Positions 61,579 through 64,000 of a stretch of 64,000 nt of DNA are shown in pieces. A model generated the notes under the pieces. That model had not been told where the DNA came from. It worked only from the letters and a program-made list of their open reading frames with translations, and ran no database searches. Origin of the DNA: Paenibacillus amylolyticus (GTDB lineage: Bacteria; Bacillota; Bacilli; Paenibacillales; Paenibacillaceae); contig NZ_BCNV01000004.1 of the NCBI RefSeq assembly GCF_001570725.1, positions 1 through 64,000 of the forward strand, read 5' to 3'. The translations under genes and the position numbers were made by a program. The stretch's first letter is position 1. Each line of letters begins with the position of its first letter.

Positions 61579-63339
61579 ATGAAATTCACAGTATTTGCGA
61601 AGACGGTCATTCTTTTAATCTGCCTGCTCGTACCCATTCTGCTGCTCTATACATACGCGAATCAGGCAAATGTGGACATGGTCGTTGAAGAGAAACAACA
61701 GTCGAGTCTGAACCAGTTCAATTATTTCAGTTCCCAGGTGGATAAAAATATCGAGCAGCTCTCACTGTATGGTCTTACATTGTTGCGGGATCCGAGTATC
61801 CTGCACTACCGTTACATGACGGATTTAACCAGCCAGTATGAGAAGAACAGCATCTATCTGGATATTCTCGACAAATTATCGTTGTACCAGTCCACCAGCC
61901 GCTGGAAGAACGATATTACCATTGTGCTGCCACAAGCCGAACTTGTGTTATCCACCATGTCCAGCCGGACGGTCTACGATGAGAAGATGTTGACGTTTCC
62001 GCAACCGGGCCAATGGCAGCTGGAGCAGGGGAGCTTCACCTACTTTTTCACAGATAACTATGAGTGGAATGAAAAACCGGTGAATACAGGCGTGCGAACG
62101 GTGATGGAGATTAATTTTGACCCGATGAACGTGGTTGCCATGTTGGATGATTTTAAAGAAACGCAGGGCGGAGATCCTTTCTTATTAGTACCGGGCAATG
62201 AGCCGTTACTGAACCGTACGGCGGACCCCGAACTGGTTGAAGCGATCATGCGAGATATGCCTTTTAACGGAACGGAGAGGGAGGGCAATCATCAATTGGA
62301 GGTGGGCGGCAAGCAATATCTGGTCAGTTACGTGCACTCCAAACAGCTACAGGCAGTATACGTGAACCCAGTGGTATTGGATGATTTGCTAACCCCGATG
62401 GATAAGAGCCGAAATATGTTTATTACCTCCATTCTGTTACTGCTCGTGCTGAGTATCGGGGCTGCGCTGCTTTTGTATCGAAAAGTCCAGGTGCCAATCC
62501 ACCGTTTGATGAGAGGGCTGCAACAGATTCGCAAAGGGCAGCTGTCCACACGGATTCCAGTCGATCACTCTCGTGATGAATTTGCGTACCTGACCCAGAG
62601 CTTTAACCATATGGCGGAGCAGATTCAGGAACTGATCGAGAAGGTATACGAGGAACGTATTCGCTCACGTGAAGCCACACTTAAACATCTGCAATCACAG
62701 ATCAATCCTCATTTCCTGTACAACTGCCTGTTTTATATCAAAAATATGACCCAGCTCGGCAACCGTGAAGCGGTTATTGCCATGTCGCTAAGCCTGGGTG
62801 ACTACTATCGCTACATTACGCGGGGCGAGAATGATATGACGACAGTGGAAGAAGAGATCCGGCTGCTGGACCATTACTTGTCCATTCAACAGATGCGGAC
62901 CAACCGGCTGACCTACGAGATCGCTGTACCGCAGCAACTGATGCAGCTTCACATTCCGCGACTGCTCATTCAGCCGATCGTAGAGAATGCGGTGATCCAC
63001 GGTATTGAGCCGATGGAAGGCAGTGGGCATGTTGTCGTAACAGGTATGGCGGTACCCGAACATATTGAGGGACGAAAATATACAAGATACAGCCTGTTTG
63101 TAGACAATGACGGTGTCACGCTGACAGCGGAAGAGATTGCGGAATTGGAACGGGAGATCAATGAACCGATGGGCGAAGAGATTGGAACAGGCACATGGAA
63201 TGTGCACCAGCGTCTCGTTACACGATATGGGCTGTCGTCCGGGCTTCATTTTGGAGCGATTCCCTATGGTGGACTTAGTGTAGAAATTCGATGGTTTGAG
63301 GAGGAACAAACGAATGATGAATCTGATGGTCGTGGATGA
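61579..63339 (+). CDS. YesM-type sensor histidine kinase
   Basis: A 586-residue membrane kinase of the LytS/YesM class. Transmembrane helices at about 7-27 and 278-299 bracket an extracellular Cache-like sensor (about 30-275). HAMP follows at about 300-355 (KVQVPIHRLMRGLQQIRKGQ). The phosphorylated residue is His378 in QINPHFLYNCLFYIKNM; the ATPase domain has VENAVIHGIEP (Asn470) and DNDGVTLT in place of the more usual DDGxGM. Such kinases sense extracellular carbohydrate, often through a binding protein. ACAGGGTGAAACG precedes ATG, a modest ribosome site. It overlaps the response-regulator gene by 26 bases. Confidence 0.92.
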   Translation: MKFTVFAKTVILLICLLVPILLLYTYANQANVDMVVEEKQQSSLNQFNYFSSQVDKNIEQLSLYGLTLLRDPSILHYRYMTDLTSQYEKNSIYLDILDKLSLYQSTSRWKNDITIVLPQAELVLSTMSSRTVYDEKMLTFPQPGQWQLEQGSFTYFFTDNYEWNEKPVNTGVRTVMEINFDPMNVVAMLDDFKETQGGDPFLLVPGNEPLLNRTADPELVEAIMRDMPFNGTEREGNHQLEVGGKQYLVSYVHSKQLQAVYVNPVVLDDLLTPMDKSRNMFITSILLLLVLSIGAALLLYRKVQVPIHRLMRGLQQIRKGQLSTRIPVDHSRDEFAYLTQSFNHMAEQIQELIEKVYEERIRSREATLKHLQSQINPHFLYNCLFYIKNMTQLGNREAVIAMSLSLGDYYRYITRGENDMTTVEEEIRLLDHYLSIQQMRTNRLTYEIAVPQQLMQLHIPRLLIQPIVENAVIHGIEPMEGSGHVVVTGMAVPEHIEGRKYTRYSLFVDNDGVTLTAEEIAELEREINEPMGEEIGTGTWNVHQRLVTRYGLSSGLHFGAIPYGGLSVEIRWFEEEQTNDESDGRG

Positions 63340-64000
63340 TGAACATTCCGCAGTAGAGTCGATCGCCGTCTCCATACCGTGGAGAGAACACGGGATTGGT
63401 CAGGTATTCAAAGCCTATTCAGTCAAAGAGGCACTGGAACATATGGCAACACATCAGGTCCATATTATTATCACGGATATTCGCATGCCGGGTCTGTCCG
63501 GTCTGGATCTGGTCAGTCATATCCGGCAAAAGTGGGAACGTACCAAATGTATTATTTTATCGGGGCATGCTTCCTTCGATTATGCGAAGCAGGCGCTCAA
63601 ACATGGGACAGTCAGTTATCTGCTCAAACCGGTCCGGGATGAGGAACTGATCGAATCCGTGCAGCAGGCCGCCGTGCAGATTCGCCTGGAGGGTGAGAAA
63701 CAAATGCTGCACCAGCGGGCCATGTATTCGGTGAGGGAACATCTGCCCGAGAAGCGGGCGGAGCTGATGAAGGATGTGCTGTTAGGGCATAAATTTGCGG
63801 ATGCAGAACTCACGGATAAGTTGGAGCAGCTGGAGATCGTGTTCCGTCCACAGGATAAAATGCAGCTGCTACTCATCCGTTATGATGACCATCAAGCCAC
63901 ACATAAAGCGTTTCGGCTGATGAAGTACGCCATCTCGAATGTAGTGGAAGAGATCTACGGCAGTGCCTATCATCTCTGCCATACGGATGACGCCTATGAT
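63314..64000 (+). CDS. YesN-type response regulator, cut by the window end
   Basis: The first 229 codons of a response regulator remain open to the last base of the window. The receiver (1-120) has MVVDDEHSAVESIAVSIPWR, phospho-acceptor Asp55 in HIIITDIRMPGLSG, and Lys in YLLKPVRDEE. The following region (about 150-229) starts the linker domain found in YesN-like proteins, so an AraC-type double HTH is expected beyond the window. The start at 63314 follows TTGAGGAGGAACAAACG inside the kinase gene, indicating translational coupling. Its likely targets are carbohydrate-uptake genes such as the neighbouring permeases. Confidence 0.93.
   Translation, partial: MMNLMVVDDEHSAVESIAVSIPWREHGIGQVFKAYSVKEALEHMATHQVHIIITDIRMPGLSGLDLVSHIRQKWERTKCIILSGHASFDYAKQALKHGTVSYLLKPVRDEELIESVQQAAVQIRLEGEKQMLHQRAMYSVREHLPEKRAELMKDVLLGHKFADAELTDKLEQLEIVFRPQDKMQLLLIRYDDHQATHKAFRLMKYAISNVVEEIYGSAYHLCHTDDAYD

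Noticed and set aside
1..64000. Mobile element, prophage, CRISPR array or restriction/defence island
   Set aside because: No transposase, integrase, phage structural gene, Cas gene, regular repeat-spacer pattern or restriction enzyme was recognised in any frame.

Overview
The window reads as a chromosomal segment of a spore-forming, low-to-mid GC Firmicute, most probably Paenibacillus. This is an inference from gene order and family content: sigW-rsiW-cdaA-cdaR-glmM-glmS, a GerA/GerB/GerC germination operon, a Spo0E-like protein, a WGxxGxxG-type exported protein, strong GGAGG ribosome binding sites, a glmS ribozyme, a SAM-I riboswitch and YesM/YesN-type sensing beside LplB/LplC-type permeases. 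No plasmid, phage, insertion sequence or CRISPR array is visible.

Layout. 1-1.3 kb: the 3' end of a 23S rRNA, a 5S rRNA and eleven tRNA genes. 1.4-5.2 kb: a small exported protein and PEP carboxylase (ppc). 5.4-13.3 kb: a conserved envelope/second-messenger block with ECF sigma W and its anti-sigma (a consensus-like SigW promoter lies between them), the c-di-AMP synthase CdaA with its regulator CdaR, then glmM and ribozyme-controlled glmS for UDP-GlcNAc supply. 13.7-22.2 kb: accessory enzyme/regulator pairs (nitroreductase and MerR; VOC protein, LysR and MFS exporter; WYL regulator and PhnB-like protein; TetR; an FMN/FAD/Fe-S ene-reductase), several with palindromic candidate operators between divergent genes.

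22.5-30.5 kb is signalling: a 1034-residue membrane hybrid kinase whose central kinase and receiver modules have lost key residues while its C-terminal LytS-type kinase is intact, a receiver-BTAD response regulator overlapping it, an MHYT-PAS-GGDEF-EAL protein and a soluble PAS chemoreceptor-like protein. 30.6-34.7 kb is a gerA/gerB/gerC-type operon. 34.7-37.4 kb is a SAM-I riboswitch with an amino-acid permease and a homocysteine S-methyltransferase. 37.5-43 kb is an OmpR-type two-component system followed by an FtsX-type ABC transporter. 43-49.1 kb holds sugar-derivative oxidoreductases and isomerases with two AraC regulators.

49.2-58.5 kb: Rrf2 regulator, NTF2-like protein, MFS/ArsR pair, a small zinc-ribbon protein, an operon of a WYL regulator with two tandem BtrH/C39-like proteins lacking evident peptidase residues, and a FAD monooxygenase/MarR pair with two operator-like palindromes. 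58.7-64 kb: Spo0E-like protein, two sugar ABC permeases, a small unknown protein, and a YesM/YesN pair, the regulator being cut by the window end. The least explained parts are the degenerate hybrid kinase and the WYL/BtrH-like operon.
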